Shown piece after piece: positions 8,810 to 16,997 of a stretch of DNA of 32,080 nt. The stretch lies in NCBI GenBank assembly GCA_009993955.1, contig JAACSL010000037.1:1-32080 (forward strand), in the 5' to 3' direction. Below the pieces are notes generated by a model. That model did not search any database and was not told the origin of the DNA. It saw only the letters and a list, made by a program, of their open reading frames with translations. Position numbers and translations under genes: made by a program. This DNA comes from Paraglaciecola sp. Lineage in GTDB: Bacteria > Pseudomonadota > Gammaproteobacteria > Enterobacterales > Alteromonadaceae. Each line of letters begins with the position of its first letter. Positions within the stretch are counted from its first letter, which is position 1.

Positions 8810-9262
8810 ATGGCTAAGGTCGTGTTTTACCTGTTAGACGAGAGTCCGACAGAGGCAGAGCCGGCGCATTTTGCGTTGGCTTGTCAGCTCGCAGCGCGTT
8901 GTTATCGCACCAAGCAAAAATGCTTGGTGGTATGCGCTGACAAGGCCAGTGCTGAGCTGTTTGATGAATTATTATGGCAATTACCTGCTGACGGATTTAT
9001 TCCTCACAATCTTGCAGGTGAAGGGCCAGTGGGCGGCGCACCGGTAGAAATCTGTTGGCAAAACCCAAACATGACTGGGCGTGTTGTGCTGATTAACTTA
9101 GCCGAGCACATTCCCGATTGCCATGGTGTTTGCAAACAAATAGTTGATTTTGTTCCTGCACCTGAAACACTCAAATTACCTGCACGTGAGCGCTACAAGC
9201 TTTACCGTGCCGCCGGTCACCAATTAGATACGCTGGCAGCGGCCAGTATTAACGAGAATTAA
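8810..9262 (+). CDS. holC: DNA polymerase III subunit chi
   Basis: A 150-residue protein of the clamp-loader-associated chi family. It links the polymerase III holoenzyme to single-strand binding protein. Visible features are the N-terminal KVVFYLLDE, the [18 protein letters not shown] helix-strand segment, and [12 protein letters not shown], the usual chi motif before the central strand. Length is close to E. coli chi (147). It sits between pepA and valS as in E. coli and ends 4 nt before the valS start, so the two are probably co-translated. Confidence 0.95.
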   Translation: MAKVVFYLLDESPTEAEPAHFALACQLAARCYRTKQKCLVVCADKASAELFDELLWQLPADGFIPHNLAGEGPVGGAPVEICWQNPNMTGRVVLINLAEHIPDCHGVCKQIVDFVPAPETLKLPARERYKLYRAAGHQLDTLAAASINEN

Positions 9263-9266
9263 CAAC

Positions 9267-12044
9267 ATGGAAAAAACCTATAACCCACAAAACATTGAAC
9301 AGCAGTGTTATCAGAAGTGGGAATCTAAGGGCTATTTTAAAGCCAGCGGTCAAGGCGAAGCCTACTGTATTTTACTGCCACCACCGAATGTGACAGGCAG
9401 TTTACACATGGGGCATGCATTCCAGCATACCATCATGGACGCGCTGACCCGCTACCATCGCATGAAAGGTGATAACACCCTGTGGCAATGCGGCACTGAC
9501 CATGCTGGTATTGCCACACAAATGGTCGTAGAGCGACAACTCAATGCCAAAGGCCTCACACGCCATGATTTGGGCCGTGAAGCCTTTGTGGAAAAAATCT
9601 GGGAATGGAAGGCAGAGTCTGGTGGCACCATTACCCAACAGATGCGCCGTTTAGGCGATTCCACCGATTGGGACAGAGAAGCGTTTACCATGGATGACGA
9701 CCTAAGTGCCGCGGTGGTAGAAGTGTTTGTCAAACTGCATGATGAAGGACTCATTTACCGAGGCAAACGTCTTGTCAATTGGGACCCTGTTTTGTTGACT
9801 GCGGTATCTGATCTAGAAGTGCTCAGTGAAGAAGAAGATGGCTTTATGTGGCATATTCGCTATCCACTTGCCGAAGGTGATGCCTCGTTGATTGTGGCCA
9901 CTACTCGCCCAGAAACCATGTTAGGTGATACCGCTGTTGCAGTGCACCCTGATGACCCACGTTATCAAGCCTTTATCGGTCAATCTATCCGCCTGCCCAT
10001 CACAGGTCGATTGATCCCCATTATCGCCGATGACTATGTTGATCCGGCCTTTGGTACAGGTTGCGTGAAGATCACACCCGCCCATGATTTTAACGACTAC
10101 GAAATGGGTAAACGTCATCAATTGGCAATGATCAACATCTTCACTGCCGATGCAAAAATCAATGATGCCGCCCCTCTTCAGTATCAGGGCTTAGACCGTT
10201 TCGAAGCACGTAAACGCATCGTTGCCGACCTCCAAAGTTCATCAGCCTTGGTTAAAATAGAACCACATAAACTCAAAGTGCCGCGTGGTGACCGCTCTGG
10301 CGCAGTGATTGAACCCTACCTTACAGACCAATGGTATGTCGCGGTTGAAGCGCTAGCAAAACCAGCAATAGAGGCGGTAGAAAGTGGCGAAATTCGTTTT
10401 GTACCCGAAAACTGGAGCAAAACCTATTTTCAATGGATGAACAATATTCAAGATTGGTGTATCTCACGACAATTGTGGTGGGGGCATCGCATCCCTGCTT
10501 GGTACGATGAACAAGGTAATATTTACGTAGGGCGCAACGAAGATGAGGTTCGCGCTAAATACCAGCTAAATGCCCAGCTGCCACTGCGCCAAGACGAAGA
10601 CGTACTCGATACCTGGTTTTCATCGGCTTTATGGCCCTTTGCGACCATGGGCTGGCCAGCCAAAACCCCAGAACTCGACACCTATTTGCCCAGTTCGGTG
10701 TTAGTCACTGGTTTTGACATTATTTTCTTCTGGGTGGCCAGAATGATCATGATGACCAAGAAGTTCACCGGTAAAAATCCGTTTAAAGAGATTTACATTA
10801 CCGGGCTTATTCGTGACGAAAATGGCGACAAAATGTCGAAGTCCAAAGGCAATGTTATTGATCCCATCGATCTGATAGATGGCATCAGTCTCGATGCATT
10901 AGTGGCTAAACGCACCGCCGGTATGATGCAACCAGAGCTTGCCGCAAAAATCAGCAAACGCACCCAAACCAGTTACCCTGAAGGTTTTGCCGCTTATGGC
11001 ACCGACGCCTTGCGTTTTACCTTTGCAGCCATGGCCTCAACTAGCCGTGATATTAACTTTGATGTTAAACGTGTTGAAGGCTACCGTAATTTCTGCAACA
11101 AGTTGTGGAATGCCTCGCGTTTTGTCTTGATGAACAGTGAAGATCAGGACAACGGTTTAAACAACTCACCACGTGACTTAAGCCTGGCTGACCGTTGGAT
11201 TTGGGCACGTTTGCACCTTACTCTGGCTGAATACGAAAAAGCCATCAGTGAATATCGCTTCGACATTGCTGCCCAGTTAGTTTACGAATTCACTTGGAAC
11301 CAATTCTGTGACTGGTATTTGGAATTAACCAAACCGATCCTCAATTCAGCCACCAGCAGTATCGAGCAAAAACGGGGTACGCGTCATACATTAGTGAATG
11401 TATTGGAGAGACTCTTACGTATTTTGCACCCGTTCATGCCCTTTATTACGGAAGAAATTTGGCAACGTGTTGCCCCCTTGTGTCGGGCATTGGGTATGGA
11501 TGAAAGCCAAAGCATCATGATGCAAGCCTTCCCCTTACAAGACGCGAGTCTGATCGACCAACAAACCCTAGGGGATATTGAGTGGATGAAGAGTTTTGTG
11601 CTTGGGATCCGCAATATTCGTGGCGAGATGGACATACCACCAAGTAAACCGTTGGCGGTATTATTGCGCAATGCCAGCCGTTCTGACTGGCAGCGTTTGC
11701 AAACAACTCAAGCATTTTTAGGCAGCATCGCTCGTCTCGAAAGCGTCAATCTGTTGGAGTCAGACGAAGAAGCACCACCCTCTGCCACCGCCTTAGTGGG
11801 TGAAATGGAAATTCTGATCCCCATGGCTGGTTTAATCGACAAACAAGCCGAGTTGAGTCGTATTGCTAGAGCCCTCGAAAAACTGCAAAAAGATCATGAA
11901 CGCACGCAAGGTAAACTGAGCAATGAGAAATTTGTCAGCAATGCGCCAGCTGAGGTGATAGCCAAAGAACAAGCAAAATTAGCCGACTTTGTTATGCAGA
12001 TTCGCAAGTTGCAGGAACAACAAAGCAGTATTGCCGCGTTGTAA
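9267..12044 (+). CDS. valS: Valyl-tRNA synthetase
   Basis: A 925-residue class I aminoacyl-tRNA synthetase charging tRNA-Val. The signature [13 protein letters not shown] (38-50, HIGH motif) and KMSKS (522-526) are both intact. The editing domain lies between them ([17 protein letters not shown] around 210-230). An anticodon-binding helical domain follows ([20 protein letters not shown]), and the last ~65 residues form the usual C-terminal coiled coil. E. coli ValS has 951 residues. It is the last gene before a strong intrinsic terminator. Confidence 0.98.
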   Translation: MEKTYNPQNIEQQCYQKWESKGYFKASGQGEAYCILLPPPNVTGSLHMGHAFQHTIMDALTRYHRMKGDNTLWQCGTDHAGIATQMVVERQLNAKGLTRHDLGREAFVEKIWEWKAESGGTITQQMRRLGDSTDWDREAFTMDDDLSAAVVEVFVKLHDEGLIYRGKRLVNWDPVLLTAVSDLEVLSEEEDGFMWHIRYPLAEGDASLIVATTRPETMLGDTAVAVHPDDPRYQAFIGQSIRLPITGRLIPIIADDYVDPAFGTGCVKITPAHDFNDYEMGKRHQLAMINIFTADAKINDAAPLQYQGLDRFEARKRIVADLQSSSALVKIEPHKLKVPRGDRSGAVIEPYLTDQWYVAVEALAKPAIEAVESGEIRFVPENWSKTYFQWMNNIQDWCISRQLWWGHRIPAWYDEQGNIYVGRNEDEVRAKYQLNAQLPLRQDEDVLDTWFSSALWPFATMGWPAKTPELDTYLPSSVLVTGFDIIFFWVARMIMMTKKFTGKNPFKEIYITGLIRDENGDKMSKSKGNVIDPIDLIDGISLDALVAKRTAGMMQPELAAKISKRTQTSYPEGFAAYGTDALRFTFAAMASTSRDINFDVKRVEGYRNFCNKLWNASRFVLMNSEDQDNGLNNSPRDLSLADRWIWARLHLTLAEYEKAISEYRFDIAAQLVYEFTWNQFCDWYLELTKPILNSATSSIEQKRGTRHTLVNVLERLLRILHPFMPFITEEIWQRVAPLCRALGMDESQSIMMQAFPLQDASLIDQQTLGDIEWMKSFVLGIRNIRGEMDIPPSKPLAVLLRNASRSDWQRLQTTQAFLGSIARLESVNLLESDEEAPPSATALVGEMEILIPMAGLIDKQAELSRIARALEKLQKDHERTQGKLSNEKFVSNAPAEVIAKEQAKLADFVMQIRKLQEQQSSIAAL

Positions 12045-12076
12045 CATGTAGCCAATTTAGCAAAGCAACAGGATTA

Positions 12077-12110
12077 AAGCGCATTTCCAGTGGTGATGCG
12101 CTTTTTTTTT
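12077..12110 (+). terminator. Terminator of pepA-holC-valS
   Basis: A stem AAGCGCAT/ATGCGCTT with an 11-nt loop is followed by a long T run (12102-12110). It lies about 30 nt after the valS stop codon and separates it from the next operon. Confidence 0.9.
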
Positions 12111-12146
12111 AGTACACTAGAAGAAAATCGAGTCTTGTGGTCATAG

Positions 12147-13664
12147 ATGCCTTTTACCCTTTTGCGATTGTATGTATTGCTCTTTCTATTTGTATTGGCT
12201 AACGCTCAGTCAAAGACTACAGAGCAAAACCAACTGACGCTGGTGTTTGCCGCCAACATGCCCGACATTGCCATCGTTGATGAGGGCTCTTACGCCCAAC
12301 TGGCTAGTTTGTTAACAAAAGTGCGGCAAGAGAATGAGCTTTCTTTATTTGCCTTTGGTGGTGGCAGTCTGGGACCGAGCCCGTTGGCTAGCCTAGATCG
12401 CGGCTCGCATATTATCGACATCCTCAATACGCTCGAACCCGACCTCATGGCACTGAGTAAACGAGAATTCAGCTATTTTGAAGATGAACTTACTTTACGA
12501 TCGTATGAAGCGGCCTTCCCTTTCATTGCCAGCAATGTCTATGACCCCCTGACTAAAGGTAATTTGGAAGGCGTAGTCACCAACCTGATCATCAAAAAAG
12601 GGCCAATTAAACTCGGGTTTATTGCAATATTAGACGAAGATGTGGTGTCCGAATATCTGTTATCTCGTGTTGAAGTTAGCGAACCGAGTCAACTCCTGCC
12701 TTTACAAATCAAAACGTTGCGGCAACAAGGTGCGGATTTAGTGATATTAATTTTTTCCACAGCGCGCCCTTACTACCAAAACCTCTTCGACAACAAAGAC
12801 TTGGATCTTGGTTTACAGATTGCCTCCTTTGACAATGTAGCGGCTGAACACAACACCCTGAATTCTCCTGCGGTCTTTGCCTTTGCAAAAGACCAGATCG
12901 CCATCACCGTGCATCTGAGCTTGCCTAAAGATGAGCGACGCAACTTAAGTGCAATTGTACAGCCCAACAGACTCACAAGCTTGCCCGACAATCCCACCAC
13001 CGCCTTGTTGATCGAGGAATACAACCGGCGTTTAAACCGCTTACTTAATCAACCTATTGGAAAATTAAACACACCAATGTCCACACTCAGAAATACCGTC
13101 AGAACCGAAGAAGTGGCCTTTGGTAATTTGGTGGCAGATATTCTGCGTGAAGACAGTGATACCGATATTGCCATGATTAATGGTGGCTCCATTCGCGGCG
13201 ACCGACGTTATGTGGCGGATACCATGTTGACCCGCGGTGATATTATGCGAGAACTGCCCTTTCGCACGCGCTTGGCCAAACTTAAGTTAAGCGGTGAAGA
13301 GCTGTTAGCCATGCTTGAATACGGCCTAAGTGAGGTAGAGTTACAAAAAGGCCGTTTTCCTCAGGTTTCCGGCTTAAGTCTTCGCTACAGCATAAACAAA
13401 CCGGCCGGCCAGCGTATAACGGAAGTCAAAATTAATGGTAAGCCACTCAGCAGTGAACAAAGTTACACCCTGGCTACTACCGATTACTTAGCAAAAGGCG
13501 GTGATGGTTACGCCATGTTACAGACAGCAGAAGATTTAAACCCCAGCTACAGCAATACCTTATTGGTGTCTGATATCGTTATGCGTGCCATTAAGAGTAA
13601 ACAATCCATTTCACCAACGGTTGAAAACAGAATTGTTGCCACTGAAAAAGGTAACGCCCCATGA
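12147..13664 (+). CDS. Secreted 5'-nucleotidase-family protein, catalytic motifs lost
   Basis: A 505-residue protein with a signal peptide (about 1-20, ending LANA). The C-terminal half is a good 5'-nucleotidase substrate-binding domain: FGNLVADILR (325-334), INGGSIRGD (344-352), TRGDIMRELPF (362-372), ATTDYLAKGGDGYAML (443-458). The N-terminal half has the layout of the metallophosphoesterase domain but every metal-ligand motif is altered. The usual Asp-x-His segment reads FAANMPD (34-40), GGD reads GGGSLG (71-76), GNHEFD reads SKREFS (104-109), and the late His motifs are absent (IFSTARP 202-208). It is therefore unlikely to hydrolyse nucleotides but may bind a nucleotide or nucleoside in the periplasm. 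It overlaps the next gene, a diguanylate cyclase, by 4 nt (ATGA), suggesting a sensory partner. The start has no strong ribosome binding site. Confidence 0.85.
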   Translation: MPFTLLRLYVLLFLFVLANAQSKTTEQNQLTLVFAANMPDIAIVDEGSYAQLASLLTKVRQENELSLFAFGGGSLGPSPLASLDRGSHIIDILNTLEPDLMALSKREFSYFEDELTLRSYEAAFPFIASNVYDPLTKGNLEGVVTNLIIKKGPIKLGFIAILDEDVVSEYLLSRVEVSEPSQLLPLQIKTLRQQGADLVILIFSTARPYYQNLFDNKDLDLGLQIASFDNVAAEHNTLNSPAVFAFAKDQIAITVHLSLPKDERRNLSAIVQPNRLTSLPDNPTTALLIEEYNRRLNRLLNQPIGKLNTPMSTLRNTVRTEEVAFGNLVADILREDSDTDIAMINGGSIRGDRRYVADTMLTRGDIMRELPFRTRLAKLKLSGEELLAMLEYGLSEVELQKGRFPQVSGLSLRYSINKPAGQRITEVKINGKPLSSEQSYTLATTDYLAKGGDGYAMLQTAEDLNPSYSNTLLVSDIVMRAIKSKQSISPTVENRIVATEKGNAP

Positions 13665-15325
13665 ATGTTATCTTATCCAAAAATCGTTATTCCTTATTGC
13701 CCATCTTCAGTGGTGCCCTTGCCGCCATCATGTTGTTGTTTGTCTTACTCAGTTGGTTAACTTATTCGAGCTTGTTGGAATTCAGGGACTTGTTCAAAGA
13801 TGTGGCACAAGATGATCTGCCCGATATCGTTTTGTCTAGTCAGTTATATGCACAGTCAACGCGCCTGTTAGAATCCACTGAGCAACTCGCCAATGCCTCA
13901 TCAGAGGCCGCTAAACGCTTGGCTGAGGAAAAGGTGAGTCTGTATCTTGCCCAGCTTCGATTCCGTTCTGACCAACGTTTTAGCAATGAGTTTTTACGCA
14001 CCCAGTTAGACGTCATTCAGACTGAAATCAATGAATTTACGCTGTTGATCAGACAGAAGTTGCGCTTAAACCAACAACTGCGTGATACAGAAAATGCCAT
14101 CTATGCCTTACACAATGCCAGCTTCAACTCAGACCTTGAGGGTGAGAATGGGGGTAACACAAAAAACACTTATCAATGGTCACTACAGTTGGCAAAAACC
14201 GTCGCAAAGCTTAGTCAAACCTTAAACATGCATCGCCTACAAGAGGTACGTGGCATGTTTCGTCAATTAAATGATGACTTTGAGGTTTTACGTAGATTAG
14301 CTGAGCAAGCAGATAATGCCCCCCAACGTTTAAAAACAACCTCTGCCATGCAAAAACTGATCTTGGCTGAAGACGGTTTTCTGGCCTTAAAAATAGAACA
14401 TATGCGGATTGAAGGTCGGGTAAATGGGCGGGAAAACTTCGTCCACAATCTTATTCAAGACTATGCACAATTGCTTGAGTACGGTGCCAAACAGACTGAG
14501 AAGAAGACCTCAGCTCAATTGCAACGAACCGTGGCTCGGACCCAAACGGAAACTAATAAAATTGGCGTCATTTTAAGTGGCACAATATTATTATTACTTC
14601 TGATCATTTTGTTCATGCAGCGTCATGTTATTTTGCGTTTACAGACCTTGAATAATTTGGTTAAAAATCGCATTAGTGGCAAAGAAAGTCATGCCGTGCT
14701 GGAAGGCAATGATGAAATTACTGACTTGGCCACTAACTTTAGTGTGTTTGCACAAACCATTGAAGACCAGCGCCTCAAGCTTGAACACATGACACTCACT
14801 GATAGCCTCACGCAAATTGCTAATCGACGGGCGCTTGATATTAGATTGCATCACGACATCGAATTGTCGGTGCGCAAGAAATCCCATGTTGCTGTATTAC
14901 TCATGGATATAGACTGTTTTAAACTTTATAACGATAACTATGGCCACGCCTTTGGTGATGAGTGTTTAAAACGCATAGCCAAGTTGTTAAAGGGAACGTT
15001 GAAACGTGCCAGCGACTTTGTGGCGAGATACGGTGGCGAAGAGTTTGTCTGTGTTTTGCCTGATACCTCTAAAGAGGGGGCAGAAGAAATGGCAGAGTTA
15101 ATATTAAAGGCAATTCGCAGTGCTAAATTAGAACATCGTTTTAGCAAAGTGACCAATATTGTGACCTTGAGCATTGGGATTGCTGTGTCCGGACCTGAGC
15201 ATATCTTGTTGCCAGAAAAGCTGCTTAGCCGTGCTGATAAAGCCTTATACCGTGCAAAAAACATGGGTAAAAATCGTTATTACAGTAAAACTGATGATCA
15301 AGAGCAAGACACGGCATCACCTTAA
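13661..15325 (+). CDS. Membrane diguanylate cyclase with large periplasmic sensor
   Basis: A 554-residue protein: first membrane helix ~12-36, a helical periplasmic region ~37-300, second helix ~301-319, a HAMP-like linker ~320-372, then a GGDEF domain. The domain has the metal-binding segment MDIDCFKLYNDNYGH (415-429), an active GGEEF (458-462) and an inhibitory I-site RASD (449-452) exactly five residues before it. It should make cyclic di-GMP from two GTP and be product-inhibited. The long helical periplasmic region resembles four-helix-bundle sensors of the TorS type, but that is an inference. It overlaps the preceding nucleotidase-like gene by 4 nt, so a periplasmic binding protein feeding signal to this sensor is plausible. 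Confidence 0.92.
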   Translation: MNVILSKNRYSLLPIFSGALAAIMLLFVLLSWLTYSSLLEFRDLFKDVAQDDLPDIVLSSQLYAQSTRLLESTEQLANASSEAAKRLAEEKVSLYLAQLRFRSDQRFSNEFLRTQLDVIQTEINEFTLLIRQKLRLNQQLRDTENAIYALHNASFNSDLEGENGGNTKNTYQWSLQLAKTVAKLSQTLNMHRLQEVRGMFRQLNDDFEVLRRLAEQADNAPQRLKTTSAMQKLILAEDGFLALKIEHMRIEGRVNGRENFVHNLIQDYAQLLEYGAKQTEKKTSAQLQRTVARTQTETNKIGVILSGTILLLLLIILFMQRHVILRLQTLNNLVKNRISGKESHAVLEGNDEITDLATNFSVFAQTIEDQRLKLEHMTLTDSLTQIANRRALDIRLHHDIELSVRKKSHVAVLLMDIDCFKLYNDNYGHAFGDECLKRIAKLLKGTLKRASDFVARYGGEEFVCVLPDTSKEGAEEMAELILKAIRSAKLEHRFSKVTNIVTLSIGIAVSGPEHILLPEKLLSRADKALYRAKNMGKNRYYSKTDDQEQDTASP

Positions 15326-15328
15326 GTC

Positions 15329-15379
15329 AATGGTGCTTGGTAGAGTGATGGCCTTGCTCTAGCCTTTGTGGCACGTTTT
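15329..15379 (+). terminator. Weak candidate terminator after the diguanylate cyclase
   Basis: An imperfect hairpin with nested GTGC/GCAC and TAGAG/CTCTA stems is followed by GTTTTTATT. It lies between two convergent genes, where a terminator is expected, but the stem has interruptions. Confidence 0.3.
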
Positions 15380-15381
15380 TA

Positions 15382-15918
15382 TTAATTCTTGGCTGTGTGT
15401 TCAGGAAACTCATCATCGAACCAATTTTTTAATAAGTATTTTTCGTTACGTAACGCGGTTGTCAGGCGTTGTCTGTTGTCACGGATGCGAAAATTCTCAT
15501 CATCTAAATCTACTTCTCCTTGTTTCACTAGCACACCGTCGTAATCAACAAGGGTATAGCTAAACTTCATGCTTGGACGGTCTGTCGCTTTCATCACACG
15601 TACATCAGAATCAGCATTGTGAATATTACCAAAACCTAAAAAATTAGCGGGCAACACACGACCGGCCAAATCAATATCGGTTACCGTGATCTGCAAGATT
15701 TGTTGATTGGGTAAACGTGCTGCCAAGCTTTGCATATAATCCTGCAATTTCGCAAAAATCTCAGATTGAAAAATGATGTCTCCTTCATCGGTGGGTTCAA
15801 TATCGCGATAATTCTGCGGATCCTTAAACGTCATTTCAACGGTGGCTGCCTAGCTCGCAAGGGCTAGCGTATTGAGTACAATTGCGGTGATCAATAAAGT
15901 ACAAGGTTTGATTATCAT
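15382..15918 (-). pseudogene. DUF3016 gene with an in-frame TAG in its signal peptide
   Basis: Downstream of an ATG at 15918 (AAGGAA 6 nt upstream) the frame encodes a good signal peptide, MIIKPCTLLIT through NTLALAS. It then hits TAG at 15850-15852 and continues in the same frame as AATVEMTFKDPQNYRD to a full DUF3016 domain ending at 15382. The intact paralogue next door (16229-16753) has matching sequence across this point (SKAEVEINWQNPEKYRD). A single base change therefore seems to have broken the gene just before the cleavage site. The internal ATG at 15834 could in principle start a 150-residue protein without a signal peptide, but no ribosome binding site precedes it. The downstream frame is otherwise undamaged, so the mutation looks recent. 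Sequencing error or suppression of TAG are alternatives. Confidence 0.85.
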
Positions 15919-15966
15919 GGGCATTTCCTTATCTGCAAGTTAATTCATGTGTCGCTAAACCCTGCC

Positions 15967-16008
15967 CTGTGCAACAGGCGCTGTGCAACAGGCGCTGTGC
16001 AACAGGCG
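15967..16008. repeat. Three perfect 14-bp tandem repeats
   Basis: The unit CTGTGCAACAGGCG occurs three times without gaps (15967-15980, 15981-15994, 15995-16008). Each unit contains a short inverted repeat CTGT-GCA-ACAG. It lies upstream of the broken DUF3016 gene and could be a slippage-prone array or a set of protein-binding half-sites. It is far too short and spacer-less to be a CRISPR. Confidence 0.9.
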
Positions 16009-16181
16009 ATGCTTGGCATCCAACGCGTGGCACGGAATAAAAGAATACCAAGCACAGTCACACTAACACCTTGGTATATAATATCTACCCAGTCAACTAA
16101 ATTTCGTATTTCCTACGATGCGCAAAAAGGCCCAAAAAAGTGACCTTAGCATGAACCTAGATGTCTTTTGGCATTAAACAA

Positions 16182-16208
16182 TAAAAAACGCCGCAATGAG
16201 CGGCGTTT
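16182..16208 (-). terminator. Terminator of the intact DUF3016 gene
   Basis: On the minus strand the stem AAACGCCGC/GCGGCGTTT with a 5-nt loop is followed by TTTTAT. It lies about 20 nt downstream of the stop codon of the DUF3016 gene. Confidence 0.88.
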
Positions 16209-16228
16209 ACGTTAGTAAAGTTTAGGCC

Positions 16229-16753
16229 TCAGTTTTTAGCGGTTAACGCTGGAAATTCGTCGTCAAACCAGCTTTTCAACATGTTTTTTTCGTAGCGCAA
16301 ATTTTCGCTTGAAAACAAGCGATTGCTTCTATCCATAAATGCCATATCTTTTAAATCTACTTCAGCTTGCTGCAATACTTGCCCCGTTTTATCAAGCAAT
16401 TGGTAATCAAAGCGCATTCTAGGAATGTCGATACTTTTTACCACTCTTACATCTGAACTACTGTTGCCAAGCCCTACAAACGAAGCAGGCCATACTTGCC
16501 CGGCTAAATCTAGGTTCGTGACCGTCATGAGTAGTTTTTGTCCATCAGGTAAGTTTTCAGCAAGTTTTTCCATGTACTCTTGTAAGTCAGCAAACGTTTG
16601 CTCACGAAAACTTTTTCGTCCCTGCATGGTAGGCTGCACATCTCGGTATTTTTCAGGGTTTTGCCAGTTAATCTCTACTTCTGCTTTACTGTATGTGGTT
16701 TGTGACAGCAGGCTTAGTGTGCCAAGGATTGTAGGTAAAATAAGTTTTTTCAT
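16229..16753 (-). CDS. DUF3016 domain secreted protein
   Basis: A 174-residue protein with an N-terminal signal peptide (MKKLILPTILGTLSLLSQTTYSK) followed by a DUF3016 domain. Recognisable segments are NPEKYRDVQP, a helix around QEYMEKLAENLP, VTNLDLAGQVWPASFVGLG, SSDVRVVKSID, and the C-terminal KSWFDDEFPALTAKN. The function of this family is unknown; members are small exported proteins common in Alteromonadales and relatives. A strong AAGGAG precedes the ATG at 16753. The gene downstream (15382-15918) is a paralogue with a nonsense mutation, and a terminator separates the two, so they are independent units. Confidence 0.92.
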   Translation of the reverse strand: MKKLILPTILGTLSLLSQTTYSKAEVEINWQNPEKYRDVQPTMQGRKSFREQTFADLQEYMEKLAENLPDGQKLLMTVTNLDLAGQVWPASFVGLGNSSSDVRVVKSIDIPRMRFDYQLLDKTGQVLQQAEVDLKDMAFMDRSNRLFSSENLRYEKNMLKSWFDDEFPALTAKN

Positions 16754-16912
16754 AGCTTACTCCTTCGATGATTGCATTCTAGTATACGGCTACTAACTGA
16801 ACCTTATCTGAACTCCTGACTAAAGTGTAGCCCTTACTCTATAGACCAACTCACTGTTTGTTTAGTTGCATGAACAGCTAAAGCAAACAAAGGTTGACGA
16901 TGGTACTTGTGT

Positions 16913-16937
16913 AAAAAAAGGCCGGATAATCCGGCCT
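16913..16937 (-). terminator. Terminator of the beta-propeller gene
   Basis: On the minus strand an 8-bp GC-rich stem (AGGCCGGA/TCCGGCCT) with a very short loop is followed by seven T. It lies about 60 nt past the stop codon at 16998. Confidence 0.9.
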
Positions 16938-16997
16938 GCTACCACGAAAAACTGAGATACGTGGTAAAACTTGTGAACGATGAACGGTGGCAAAGCG

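Noticed and set aside
15967..16008. CRISPR-like direct repeats
   Set aside because: The 14-bp units are contiguous with no spacers and no cas genes are present.
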